64,000 bases of DNA from Cunninghamia lanceolata. Its lineage: Eukaryota; Streptophyta; Pinopsida; Cupressales; Cupressaceae. Made by a program: the position numbers and the translations under genes. Positions 23,641 to 34,642 of this stretch are shown piece after piece; the stretch's first letter is position 1; each line of letters begins with the position of its first letter. The stretch covers positions 6,040,501-6,104,500 of the forward strand of contig BSBN01001017.1 of assembly GCA_027924645.1 (NCBI GenBank). Reading direction: 5' to 3'. A model generated the notes under the pieces. The model was not told the origin of the DNA. It worked only from the letters and a program-made list of their open reading frames with translations, and searched no databases.

Positions 23641-24299
23641 TCACACGATTTTTTATTATTTTATTAAGGCATCAAGAGTTATTTTTATTTGGCCAACATA
23701 AATAAACCCTATTTTGTACCCGACAAAAGTCATGATAAAAATGGCTAAGGGTTACGGTTTCCAGTTGATATATTGTATTGTAGCATTTTGCAATGGTATT
23801 GAGTTGCACGGATTACTAGTTGTAATCAGTTTGATTTACTAGATAATAATATTGGACTCTCTGTTGGTGGATGTAGCTCAAGTTTGGGTGAACCACATTA
23901 AAACTTGTCTCTCGCTATTATTATTTTTGTGTATTTTCATTCCTCTGTTTAATCTTTATTTGCATTTAATTGATATCTTCTGTCGTCTAACCCTAACACG
24001 TTGGTCCTGACTGCAAAACAAAAACAAGATAGATATTAGATTCTCACATAAACATCATAAGCAATAAACATAAAGAACATCAAACTAGTGAAATAAGGCT
24101 ATCCTGGATCTCCATCTCACCAGGATGGATCTTAGATCACTGAAGGTGTCACAAGATCTACAATCTGATTTGTAGCTGGGGGCATAGACCTACTACACTC
24201 CCCCCTCTCATTCTAACTCAGTCTCTCAACACCTACAAGAACTAGACCACGAGCTCTACACCGTGGTCTTGACTCGGTCTCCTTGTTAGTGTCTGCCTC

Positions 24300-25700
24300 C
24301 TACTGGTCATGTTGTGATCTCACCCTAAAGGCATACTATGATGGAACCTCCTCTGACTCATCATCATCATCATCCTCTACATCCTCCTCGAGATCGTAGT
24401 ATCCTACAAAGTCACTCACATCATCCTCAACCCCTGTGTCACTAGCGTGACCAGCCCAAGGCTGAGCATTGCCTATAGGGTGACCGGGAGGAAAGATAGG
24501 AGCAGGCCATGCTGTATGCCACCAGGTCTGATATGCTCAGGTATAGCCGACATCATCTGCATTTGAAACTGTTGCTACATCCTCTGGACCCTCATCATCA
24601 CTAAGAGGTACATTTGCTACCCTCGGCTGTCAAACACTGTTCACCCTGACTACACTGCGCACGGTGCATGCGTAGCTCGGATGCACTGTAGGAACATCCT
24701 GCACCTGTCCAAACTGTCATGCCACCCTGTCAAAATAGAACCAAACCACGACGTGATCGAGGTGACTGACCACCATCTGATCCTTCTACATCCTCGCTAA
24801 CTATCTCCGCTGGGTAGGCCATAAGATATAGCCATGATACAGTCTCCAGATAATATCGTTGGGCTACAATATGTCAAAGACAACTCTCTAGTATAATAGA
24901 TCACCATGTCTCCAACATCTGACTAGTGGATAAGCATAAACATGTGGATGGGTGAATGCTGCCTCTATAGGAAATCCTATCAGTCGTGTGCACCTGATAT
25001 GCTCAAAAGCCCAAACCTATAGTAAAGTGTAGATCATCAAACTGTGTACCTCGTAATGGACGTACTATCCCAAGTCATGGTAAAGGTGCCCAAGCATACT
25101 GCGCCCCCATGCATACATGGTCTAATGCTCCTCCATCTCTCTAAGAGTGTAAACAAGCCCCCCATGAAGGTGAATGCCTCATCCATCTAGTGCGATAGCT
25201 AGTATGATGGCTAGTACGACTGTGACTATCATAATCCTCCAAACCAAGGGAATGCCACTGCATCCCTACTCTAGAAGCCAGAGATGAATATGTCCTCGCT
25301 TTGCCCATGAAACTACGCGACTTGGACAATACAACTAACTCTCACGAGTATACGTCACTATGCGATGTCCCATGACCCTCACTATCTCTCCTCAGATAGG
25401 TACTCACAGGATCCTATACACATCCTCCAGTGTGATAGTCATCTTGCCTATGGGTAAGTGAAATGTGGATGTATCTACAATCCACCTCTCCATCAAAGCC
25501 ATCAACATGTTGCAATGAAATCTGATTGTGGGCATATCAAACACCCACCATAAGCCCACTACCTACAAGTACTCTCTCTTTGCATTAGACATGGTGCTAG
25601 CATGCTCTCGAAGCAGTGCCATTAGATGACCACCTGTGTGCTCTCGTGTCTCCGGAACGTCCTGCAGGTTGAAAAAAATAAGTAGTGGCATCAATTTTTT
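24300..25700 (-). pseudogene. Antisense plant mobile domain (PMD) pseudogene in N1
   Basis: Reading the minus strand downward from 25600, the text contains MALMERWIVDTSTFHLP followed by IGKMTITLEDVYRIL. This is the well-known core of the plant mobile domain (MAIN/MAIL family, PF10536), where HTFHLP-GEMTITL-DV is conserved. Further on, WGRSMLGHLYHDLG (about 25085) matches the usual SWGSAVLAHLY segment. An acidic tail rich in Asp and Glu is encoded near 24420-24350. TGA and TAG codons and frame changes make it a pseudogene. It lies antisense between pol and the 3' LTR; extra ORFs in this position, in either orientation, are known from Tat elements. Its role in the element is unknown. Confidence 0.8.
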
Positions 25701-25768
25701 GTTATCAAACAAGAAAAATACTATCTGAAACATCAGTAAGTGTCTGTACCTAGGGCCTGTGTCCTCTG

Positions 25769-25880
25769 TAGACCCAAGTGCCCCAGGGAGACCTGGGTGC
25801 CCTAGAGGGACACTAGTGCCCCTGAGGGACTAGGGCTCCCCAGTGAGACTTTGGTGCCCTAGGTGGACCCGGGCGCCCCT
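25769..25880. repeat. GC-rich minisatellite-like array
   Basis: Six units of 17-21 bp start near 25769, 25789, 25810, 25829, 25846 and 25867. They share a GACY..GGTGCCCYAGRGG pattern. The array stands just upstream, in the antisense direction, of the PMD pseudogene. Confidence 0.75.
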
Positions 25881-26339
25881 AACATGGCCCCTGTCCATAA
25901 AACCTCCCTCGACATAGTAAACGGTAAAAACAACTGAAAGAAAACAAGAAGATGACAGAAGCATAAGATTAGGACCCTACCTCAGCCTCAAAACTCCTCT
26001 TTGCCACTCGGGCTCGGAGCATCTCTAGTCGTGGGGGCTGATACGGGCATCAGCTCGACATGGCTATCCTCCTCTTCTCCTTCTCCCTCTCTCCTCTACT
26101 TTTCTACAAAGACAAGCAATAAGAATGAGTAAGTGATAAGTGAAAACTCCCTTTACATAAAGTGGATGACAATTCCTATCCCTAACTAGGTGCAATATTG
26201 ATCTATTTCACTCATGAGCCTCTATCTTGAGCTATCGAACTTAGATTTTTGTTTCATTTGTTGCATTGGAAACCTTGTTTCGCTCTCTATCTCACCCAAT
26301 GTGTTGTGCTTGAGCATTGTTTCTTCAAACAACCTTGAA
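25881..26339. other. Region before the conserved part of the N1 3' LTR
   Basis: This should hold the outer (U3) part of the N1 3' LTR, but similarity to the 5' LTR (15459-15922) is not convincing; only short matches such as TTTTTGTTT and GAAACCTTG occur in the same order. No clear polypurine tract found. Confidence 0.4.
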
Positions 26340-27359
26340 ATTGCCATTGAAGATCAGTGACTTGTTGAAGCTCTTGAAAGTTATTTGAATTTGCTATCAT
26401 GGAGACAATGGATGGAGATTAGGAATCAAGATCTTGAGACTATCTTGCTCTTCCTAGGGTTTTTACACCCTTTGCATGATCAGGAGAAGGGTTGAAGCCT
26501 CCAACATCGAACTTGGAGATCCTCCGCGGACATTGCTGATTTGCCTTCTTGTTCATGCAAGTCTTCATTTGTTTTCATCTCCTTGAGGTGAAGCTGTATG
26601 TGTTTATTGAATTGAAACAAGTTATTCATCTTCCCTTGATTGAGACATCTAGGGTTTGATATTTCTACATACACTTGTTTAGGTTTGCACACACATCTGC
26701 AAATCTTTATCTCTGGCTATTGTTGAGGTAGGAATACTGAAAATGGGGCTTGACTGAGGCAAGCTCCTATATAGCCACAACATCTTTCTCCTTCTTTTGT
26801 AGGTGCAGATCGTGTTTTGTAGGATATGGTGAAAACAAGCAGCAGAAAGATAGATATTGCAGATACAGTTATCACAGACTTTCAAAATTTTAGATCCTGA
26901 CACTTTCGGGACTAATGATTGGGCACCCTAGTCCAACTGGGGGAAATTTATGAGATCTGGGAGCTCTTGGAGGTCATTTGGTAGCTGGTATAGAAGATTT
27001 TTAGAGACAGAAGTTTGCGGGACTAATGAGCGAGCGCCCTAGTCCAGTTGGCCCTCAATTTTTGGGTGCATGATCTCTGAACCTTATTCTCTACATTTCT
27101 TTGATTTGTTTTGCCTGATTCATCTATGAATTCTATCATTTTCTATTACAAGGTGTAATTAGGGTTTATTTGATTAGTGAATAAAGGCACTTGATAAAAC
27201 CTTAGTTAGACACCTAAATTAGACCTAATTAGCATTAGGGAACAGACAAGTGATCAGTAGCTTGATCCTAAGCTCGGTCCTTGTCCTCCTAATGTTGAGT
27301 TAGGTGAAAGAATATGACTTAACCTTGTTTAAGAGAAACCTACTTCTTCACCCTAAACA
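26340..27359 (+). repeat. N1 3' LTR (conserved 1.0 kb)
   Basis: Matches 15923-16939 throughout; about seven differences in the first 150 bases compared by eye. Ends with the same CCCTAAACA. The true left boundary of this LTR could not be placed. Confidence 0.85.
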
Positions 27360-27364
27360 ACATG

Positions 27365-29062
27365 TAATGTTTTAAGAATCTGTTTATTCATCTGATCAAT
27401 GGGTACAGTCATACCACTAAGTGTGGCAAGAGGAAAACCTAAAGGGAAATTTAGGATTTCCTTGAAAGATTACATAAGAAAAAAGAGAAGTCCATACAAT
27501 GATAGCTCAAATCAATATAAAATCTTTCATAACCTGTGTCTTCACTGTTAGAAAACTGGAATCTTCGTATTTTTTGAAACCCTAGAGAGCTCTGCACTTG
27601 ACTACCTGAAAAATTGCTAAAAATGACCAACACCTTTTACATCTTACAGTCTTGCAAATATAGCCACTCAATCCACTTGACCTAATCCCTTTTACCATAA
27701 AATCCTTGGGCTCTGTCAAAAAATATCATCAACCAGAAGTGATGTTCATTTGCTAGAAATAAATGCAACAAATATTTGAATGTGGGTAGATGGGGAATAT
27801 TTTGTCCTTTAATGCAAGCATCTGATGCAACAAATATCTGGAAAGAGGTAGCTGAGAAGATTAAATTCTTCAGTGACAGCACATTAGAAAAAATCCTTTT
27901 CAAATTTACCCAACGAAGCCCCTTTATACATTAAATATTTGTCCCTTGAGTTTCTGTACCTCATTAGCTCTGAATCCTTCAAGATTAGACCTCTTGAATG
28001 CCCCTGTTGATTGAACCTGCTCATTTCCCATCGTCGGGATGACAGTTTCATTTGAATATGAGATGTAGATGAAATTAACTTTAGGATTGACATCTTAGAA
28101 AGCTTTGAAAATCCAATCGACACCGTTGAAAAGTCCACTGGCTAATGAAAATGTTAGTCTCAACAGTCAACATACATATTGGTACCAAAGACTGCCACAT
28201 GTCACAAAATTGGAGTCACACACTGGAGAGTGGGCCATTTCTTTTTACCTCTGCGCAAGTGCACAAAATCCTCCACGTGTCCGTTCACATATAAGCCTTC
28301 TAATTCTCTTCGGGAACTAGACACATGGCTACATCTCACAGCCGTGCAAGGGATCTCTGCCCCTTACAAAATTCTTCTGCAACCGTGCACTATCGTCAGA
28401 TCTTCATAGGCTGCGGTCCCACTGCTTCGTTTGTTTTCTTAACACTTGGTAGCATCCGGTTCGTCATTTTAGAATCATATATATTATGGGCATAGGCCCA
28501 AGCATCCTCGACACATGACATAATTCTAGGCTACGTGCAGTAGCAAGTGAACCATCCTCTTTTGGTTTCGTGGAAGCATGCTAAGCCTTCCATGTGGCCT
28601 CCCCCTCCACATACCTTTATTTTGTGACACCTGGCACAAACTGCATCATTCAGCCAAGTCAATGATCATATGTCCAAAAGGCCACGACACACTTTACAGG
28701 TGTCCTAACTTCGTAGCCGTACAATAGGGATAATGACATCACCTACAATGGTTTGCGAACACACGACATGCTACCATGTGGCACCTTTGGGCACTTCCAA
28801 GACTAAAGGCTTAAAACCTTATGAAAGATAAGACATTTTATGGGCAATAAAAGGTAGGCACTAGGACTTAGGGCCAGTCACTTTACAATTTTGAAGGCTC
28901 GGTGTTATAACTTATGCAACCAACAGCCTAGGACAAACAGTCAACATTAGATTTATAAAACAAAGTAAGTGGATGATTGCAAGCCTAAGGGTTTTGAGGG
29001 AAAATTAGGAAAATTTAAAGGGAATAAATTCAAAACCCTAAAAACCTAAATAGGTGTCAACA
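27365..29062 (-). repeat. M 3' LTR, inner part
   Basis: Continues the M LTR after N1 and matches 55081-56784. It ends GGTGTCAACA at 29062. In the element's direction this end is the LTR start, TGTTGACACC, the inverted partner of the other end. Confidence 0.92.
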
Positions 29063-29248
29063 CTGGCTCCGATTGGGGTCATGTGCTAGGCAATGGAACA
29101 CTGAGAATCTAGAATCTATGAGCAGGCCAAAACAATGACACAGGAACAAAAAAACACCATCAAGACCATAAATGGTCAAGACTACATGAAGTCAAAATAT
29201 ATAAGATATAACAAGGTTTTACCACAAAAGTTTAAGGAAAATCATTAC
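29063..29248 (-). other. M 3' untranslated segment and polypurine-tract region
   Basis: Non-coding, about 190 bp between the end of M pol and its 3' LTR. Read on the minus strand, the bases next to the LTR are ATCGGAGCCAG, a purine-leaning tract that would be the plus-strand primer site, though it is not a perfect one. Confidence 0.5.
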
Positions 29249-30412
29249 TTATGAGAAGTAATGTTTCAAATGTTGCCCATGAACAGGTAGCTCCAGTAAT
29301 TCTCCTTCCAAGTTTCTGACATAAAAGGTGTCCTGACCAGCCTTCCAATCAATTTGATATGGGCCTACCCGTAGTGGCTCAAACTTACCATGTTTGCTCT
29401 TGTCTTCTAACTTTGCATTCCATAGAAGAACCAAATCACCAATCTGTAAACTTCTTTTAACTGTACTTTTGTTGAACAGATGTTGTACCTCTTGTTGCCT
29501 TAGCAGGTTTTTGTTATGTGCCATCCTTCTAATTTTATCCAGTTCTGTTAACTCATGCATTCTTAATGCCATAACGTCATCTCCATCTTCTCCTATTTGT
29601 TGCAGCAATTGATACATAGGCAACTCCAGTGACATTGGCATTTTGGCATCTTTCCCATATACTAATTCAAAAGGGCTCTTGCCTATAGCACAGTTATAGG
29701 TGATCCTATCAGCCCAAATTGCGTACTTCAGCTTGTCATCCCACCTTTTCTTGTTCTCATCTAAAGTCCTCTTTAAAATTTTCATGAGGCTCTTATTGCT
29801 AGACTTAGCTTATCCATTACTTTGTGGATGGTATGGTGATGAATGAATCAAACTTATCCCATACTTGGAACACATATTTGCAATGTCTTGAGATCTAAAA
29901 CACATAGCATTGTCTACAACAATTCTAGATGGCACACCAAATCTAGTTATCAGATCGTTCAACAAGAACTCAATCACTACTTTAGACATGGCATTGTGAG
30001 TTGGAATAGCCTCAACCCACTTAGTAAAGTAATCAGTTTCCACCAATATCCACTTATATCCATTGCTTGATCTCCCCTGAATCTCCCCTATGAAATCAAT
30101 GCCCCATTGCTAAAAGGGTGCTTCAATGGTAATATTCATAAGGGGAAGGGCACCTTGAAATTTCAACTTACCTACAAATCTTTGACATGCATCTCACTTT
30201 CTAATTTGTTTTGCAACATCTTTGAAGAGACTAGGCCAACAAAAGCCTGCTCTAATGATCTTATGTGTTGTGGTTTTACCATACAAATGTCCACCACAAA
30301 CTCCTCGGTGATATTCATCAATAACTTCCTTAGACTGTTGTTGACCTAGACATTTTAACAATAATCCCTCATGATTTCTCCACATTAAAATACCTTGGAT
30401 CATGACATACAT
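29249..30412 (-). pseudogene. pol: M integrase, third catalytic residue lost
   Basis: Zinc-binding region near 30412-30190 (HRGVCGGH), core at 30100-29800 with YFTKWVEAIPTHNA, the second Asp in VVDNA (29912-29914) and SPYHPQSNG. At the position 35 residues later the codon is AAG (Lys, 29804-29806) instead of Glu, just after a TAA at 29810-29812. The C-terminal part (29785-29249) is open for 178 codons with GDLVLLWNAKLEDKSKHGKF and ends LKHYFS. Confidence 0.88.
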
Positions 30413-30639
30413 TTAGGATTGGAGTTTAAGTGTCCTTTGCTGAGTCACACTCATGCCTGGGGGCAATGCATGTTGACCAGATAAAAGATAATATCCATAT
30501 ACCATGGGTCATCTATCAAAGCACACACATCAACAAATTGAGAAACATTTACTTCATTTATCTCAGCTGCCTCTAAATTGGAATTTGCCATCAACTTAGC
30601 TAATTGGCCTCTAACTAGTTTGGTAATCTGTATATCCAT

Positions 30640-31086
30640 TTCATATTCCTAGATCCTGTTGATCCATCTGCACCTCCTACTTGAAGCTTCCTGTTATACG
30701 AAGATATCCTTCACAACTGTGTTTGGCACATATGCTATAATCTTGGCACCTGTGAAGTAAGATCTAAAATTCTTTATGGCCTTAACCAATGCATAGGCAT
30801 GCTTCTCCATTATGGAATAATTCAATTCAACATCCTGTAAAGATTTGCTAAAGAATCCTATAGGCTGTTCAAATCCATATTTATTCTTTTGAAGTAAAAT
30901 AGCAGCAATAGTATAAAAAGAAGCAAAGGAAAACAACTGAAGGGGCTTAGAATAATCTAGACTTATCAGTAGGTGCCTCCTTGATATCTTCCTTGATATC
31001 CTTGAATGCTTCAGATGGTTCTTTCTCCCATATAATAGATTGCCCTTTCTTGAGCATTTTAGAAATGGCCTTAGTCTTTTTAGCAA
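30640..31086 (-). pseudogene. pol: M RT-associated RNase H
   Basis: Open for 130 codons with FASFYTIAAILLQKN, GFFSKSLQDVELNYSIMEKHAYALVKAIKNFRSYF, the standard gypsy RNase H core that follows RT. It is in a different frame from the RT part, so a small insertion or deletion lies near 31087. Confidence 0.82.
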
Positions 31087-31088
31087 AT

Positions 31089-32040
31089 TTAGGAATAAAC
31101 CTCCCAGGACAAGGTTAATTTTCTTGAAAAAGATTGTACTCCTTTAACTAATTTGGGTAGTGGAATGAGATCAATAGCCTTGATTCTTTCTAGATCTATC
31201 CTTACCCCATCTTTTGACACAATGTGCCCTAGCAACTTACCCTCTTCAACTCTGAACTGACATTTTTTAGGATTCAAAGAAATCCCATATTCTAAGCACC
31301 TCGGGAGAATTATTTCAAGATGCTTATAGTGCTTACCTCTTTCTTTCGAGAATGTTGTTAGGTCATCCTAATAAACTACCATGATCTCATCAATGAGACC
31401 AACAAAAGCTACATCCATAGCTTTCTGAAATGTAGACCCGACATTCTTCAAACCAAATGGCATTCTCAGGTATACATAGGTCCTCCAAGGAGTGGTGAAT
31501 GCTATTTTGTGTTGTTCAGACTCCTTGACCAGCACTTGGTTGTATCCAGAGAATCCATCCATCATTGACATCAACTCTAAACCAACAACCCTTTGTAATA
31601 AATGATCCATGCTTGGGAGAGGGTAATTATCTTTAAGGAATTTGATATTCAAATTCCTGAAATCAATACACAACCTAATTTCCCCATTCTTCTTTCTTAC
31701 CAAGACAAGGTTGGATACCCACTCAGAATATCTAATAGGTTTTATAATGCCTACCTCTTTCATCTTCAATAGTTCTTTTTGCATCTTGGGAGAAATGGTA
31801 GGATTTATAGGCTTCTATTTTTGCCTAAATGGTTTTGCATTAGGTTCAAGTGGAATGGCGTGTTGGAATAGATCCTCCCTATAAGCCTTAAGCTTGTCAT
31901 AGGACCATGCAAAACACTTCTTGAATTTTCTAAGCAGAGCAATCAGCATCTGCTTCTCATGAGGCTTCAATCTCTTCCCAATGTAAACCATTTTAGGTGC
32001 CTCCCTAGTTCCAAGGTTTACACCTTCAACATTATCCTCT
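31089..32040 (-). pseudogene. pol: M reverse transcriptase, stop codon in the catalytic motif
   Basis: Motifs read downward: WVSNLVLVRKKNGEIRLCID, FRNLN, NYPLPSMDHLLQRV, LMSMMDGFSGYNQV, MPFGLKNVGSTFQKAM, then Y-stop-DD. The TAG (31368-31370) stands exactly at the variable second residue of the Y-X-D-D active site. The remaining part, NPKKCQFRVEEGKLLGHIVSK, follows. The lead-in before 31784 contains IPLEPNAKPFRQK-type sequence. Confidence 0.88.
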
Positions 32041-32389
32041 GTAACAAGTTTAATTTTACTCTTCCATCACTCTAAGTTGTCAAATACTATTTCTAATGCT
32101 ACCAGCCCTTTTGGAATAGTATTTGTCTTTAATTTCACAACCTTAGTACCAAACAGAGTTTCCTTACCATCTGTAACTTCCATCATTGACTGCCAATCAA
32201 TCAACTGATTTTCAAATTCATCTATGCAATTCATAAAACTAAAAATCTGATTGGTGTCATTAAAAACCTACCAACTATAAGTGTTATTAGGGATTGTTGG
32301 CCTTGTGAATACCTCCACAGTATATTGGCCATGGGGAAAATTCATTTGAGAGTCAAATTTTGAACCAATGACAGCAAGGGAGTCTGCTC

Positions 32390-32745
32390 CATTTTTTGTT
32401 CTTTCAATCCATTCAATGCCAATGGCATCAAACAATTCCATTGTGTCCTAGACTGCATTTCGGTACCCTCTAAGTCTTTTTTCTTTGGCAACAAATATCT
32501 TTCTAATCTGCTGCACAATCAATTCTAAATCACCAAATATTCTCAGACATGTGATTCCATGTTTATGGGCAATATTTAAGCCCAGCAATAGTGCCTCATA
32601 TTCAGCCACATTGTTGGTGCATTGAAAATCAAGTCTAAAAGACTTACCAAACCGATCACCATTAGGTGCTATCAGGACAATACCAACACCTGAACCTTCC
32701 CTTGAATATGCACCATCAAAATCCATAAATTAGTTGTATCATAAA
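32390..32745 (-). pseudogene. pol: M RNase H lying upstream of RT
   Basis: RNase H fold signature MDFDGAYSREGSGVGIVL, VAEYEALLLGLNIA, IFGDLELIVQQ and GADSLA, so all four acidic positions are present. It lies between protease and RT, not between RT-RNase H and integrase as in Tat elements. The stop near 32445 and frame changes break it. Confidence 0.85.
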
Positions 32746-33757
32746 TAGGAGTAATGAGATTAGAAGGTAAAGCCTCCAAATTAGGATTAGTATCACTACA
32801 ACATGCCATAAAGTGATCAATTTTAGCATCAAAGAAATTTGCATGATCATCCTCTATTTTGTATCTATCTTCTATGTGTTCATCTTCTACCTTTTGTTCC
32901 CTATACAACTTTACATCTACACCCTGTTCTAGAATAGTGGCATATGAGAGATCCATCTGGATACTTCCACCCATAGAGGCTGCCCATTTTCTTGATTGCA
33001 GCATGCCCCATTTGGCTGGGCAATCTACTATGATTATGTCCACCAAAAATGATTTGTCAGGATATGCAACTAATTTATCCTCAACATCCTTGACAAGAGC
33101 AGTCACATTTACCTCTCTAGAGTCCATAGAAAAACACTTGCCAAAAGACTTGGACATTTTCAATCCCAAATTATTTATTATAGACAATGGCATAACATTA
33201 CTGGAAGTACCAAAGTCAAGCATGTAGTTGTGTAATAGCCATCCATTTATAATCAATGTGGTTAAAAAGGGATCAACTCCCATCTTGCTGTTAACAACAG
33301 TTGATCCCAGATATACTTCTATAGTCTCATCATTACTAGGTTCAACATGTTGTTTTTGTGCTTCTATGGCAGTAATAAGAGACCCTTCTCTATCCCTATG
33401 CTCAGGAATCCTAAGGAGTTCCACTATTGGCACAAAAATTCTTATTTGGCTAAATACTTCAGCTATGTCAATAGGTAGATATTTTGGAAAAGGAGTATCA
33501 GATGAAATAGTTACATCATTTGCAGAAGGAATATAAGGTATTACTTGGGAGGATGAGATATCCTTACCTTCTTCCTTTGTCTTTTCTTTCTCCTTTTTTG
33601 ATTCCTTTTGGACTTAAGGCTATCATGCTTATTGTAATCTTTAGGATAATGGACCCCTAGAATAGGCAAAGTAATCAGTTGCACCTTTGATGTTGAGTTC
33701 TTTTGTACATATTTTTGTTTTGCTTGTATAGGCTGCACTAGAAGCTTCTTCTTTTCA
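32746..33757 (-). pseudogene. pol: M protease region and basic upstream segment
   Basis: The protease motif is MLDFGTSSNVMPLSI (near 33220), with Asp-Phe-Gly-Thr in place of the common Asp-Thr-Gly, and a flap-end LQSRKW segment near 33000. Upstream, at 33610-33541, is a strongly basic stretch of Lys and Arg that could bind RNA. The frame continues upstream to the N2 insertion at 33757/40118. Confidence 0.75.
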
Positions 33758-33762
33758 GGCAC

Positions 33763-34604
33763 TGATGAAGGGGGTAAATCATAAAACACACAACAACAAA
33801 AACTGCACACAGAAAATAGAACTTTCTTTTATTGATTTGGACAACTTATTACATTACAGAAGCTCAAATACAATTAGAGGAATGAATCCTCCATAGGCTG
33901 CAACACATTATAGCTTCCTCTCACAAGACTCCGGAATCATCAGCCTTCTGTAACCCCAAATCACCCAGGGTTTCTATTTTCCTTCCTATTCTTGACTCTA
34001 CACTTTCCCCTTAACTTTACTACTACCCAGGGTTCCCAAAAATGGTTATTAATAGCATTTTTAGCTGCCAACAACCTAATTTCAAAAATTTACATCTCCC
34101 TCCCAACTTCCGGGAGCCATAACTTTTGATCCGGGTGCTTGATTGATGAACTGTTTTATGTGTCGGAAAGCTCACGAAGTGCTCTACGCGCCAAGAACTC
34201 GCTCAGCCGGTTCTGGGCATTTTCGGGCCTGTACGGGGCCGTTTAGTGCCTCAAACCTAAGTTTGAATAATTTTTAGGCATTTTTCAGGAAATAGAAACT
34301 TTAATATCTTTCAGCTTGCAAATGATCTTTACGTGATTCCTTTGCCAAAGGTCTTATTTTTCAGTTATGTAGCTTCCTGTAAATTTTCACTTCATTCTGT
34401 GCCCAAATGCAAACTTTTTAAAAATAGCAGGTTGCTATTTTTAGCAGTTTGGAAAAATTGAAAGTTCTACATTATTATTCAAGCGATTATGGAACCAGAA
34501 CCACAAATTTTGAAAAGAAACAGAAAGAACATCAACAATTTTGAAACACATCTTTTCTTGGGTGATGCAAGACTGCCCTTACACCACTGGATGCTCCTGC
34601 ATCA
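33763..34604 (-). repeat. N2 3' LTR
   Basis: 842 bp; begins TGATGAAGGGGG and ends GCATCA on the plus strand. Matches 39261-40112. Confidence 0.93.
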
Positions 34605-34642
34605 GACACCCAGGGTAATTTGAGAAGTGACCCTGTCACGTC
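34605..34642 (-). other. N2 polypurine-tract region
   Basis: The 38 bases between the end of pol and the 3' LTR should hold the plus-strand primer. On the minus strand the bases next to the LTR read ACCCTGGGTGTC, not strongly purine-rich, so the tract looks weak or mutated. Confidence 0.4.

Larger units (their letters stand above)
15459..27359 (+). mobile_element. N1: Tat-type Ty3/gypsy element inside the M LTR
   Basis: It begins TGTTATGTCAG and ends CCCTAAACA. Flanks are GCATG (15454-15458) and ACATG (27360-27364), a 5 bp duplication with one change; the uninterrupted target is visible near 55077-55085. It contains a 5' LTR, a leader ORF without a recognisable gag domain, protease, RT, RNase H, second RNase H and integrase on the plus strand, then 3.7 kb with an antisense plant mobile domain pseudogene, then the 3' LTR. 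The two LTRs share about 1.0 kb well; the outer 0.46 kb of the 5' LTR does not match clearly. Confidence 0.88.

Noticed and set aside
23502..23705. Two overlapping plus-strand ORFs in the GC-rich repeats
   Set aside because: Produced by repeat sequence lacking stop codons; Gly/Pro/Arg-rich and unsupported.
22700..26130. Ordinary host gene on the minus strand
   Set aside because: PMD motifs are real but broken by stops and frame changes, and the region lies between N1 pol and N1 LTR, so it belongs to the element.
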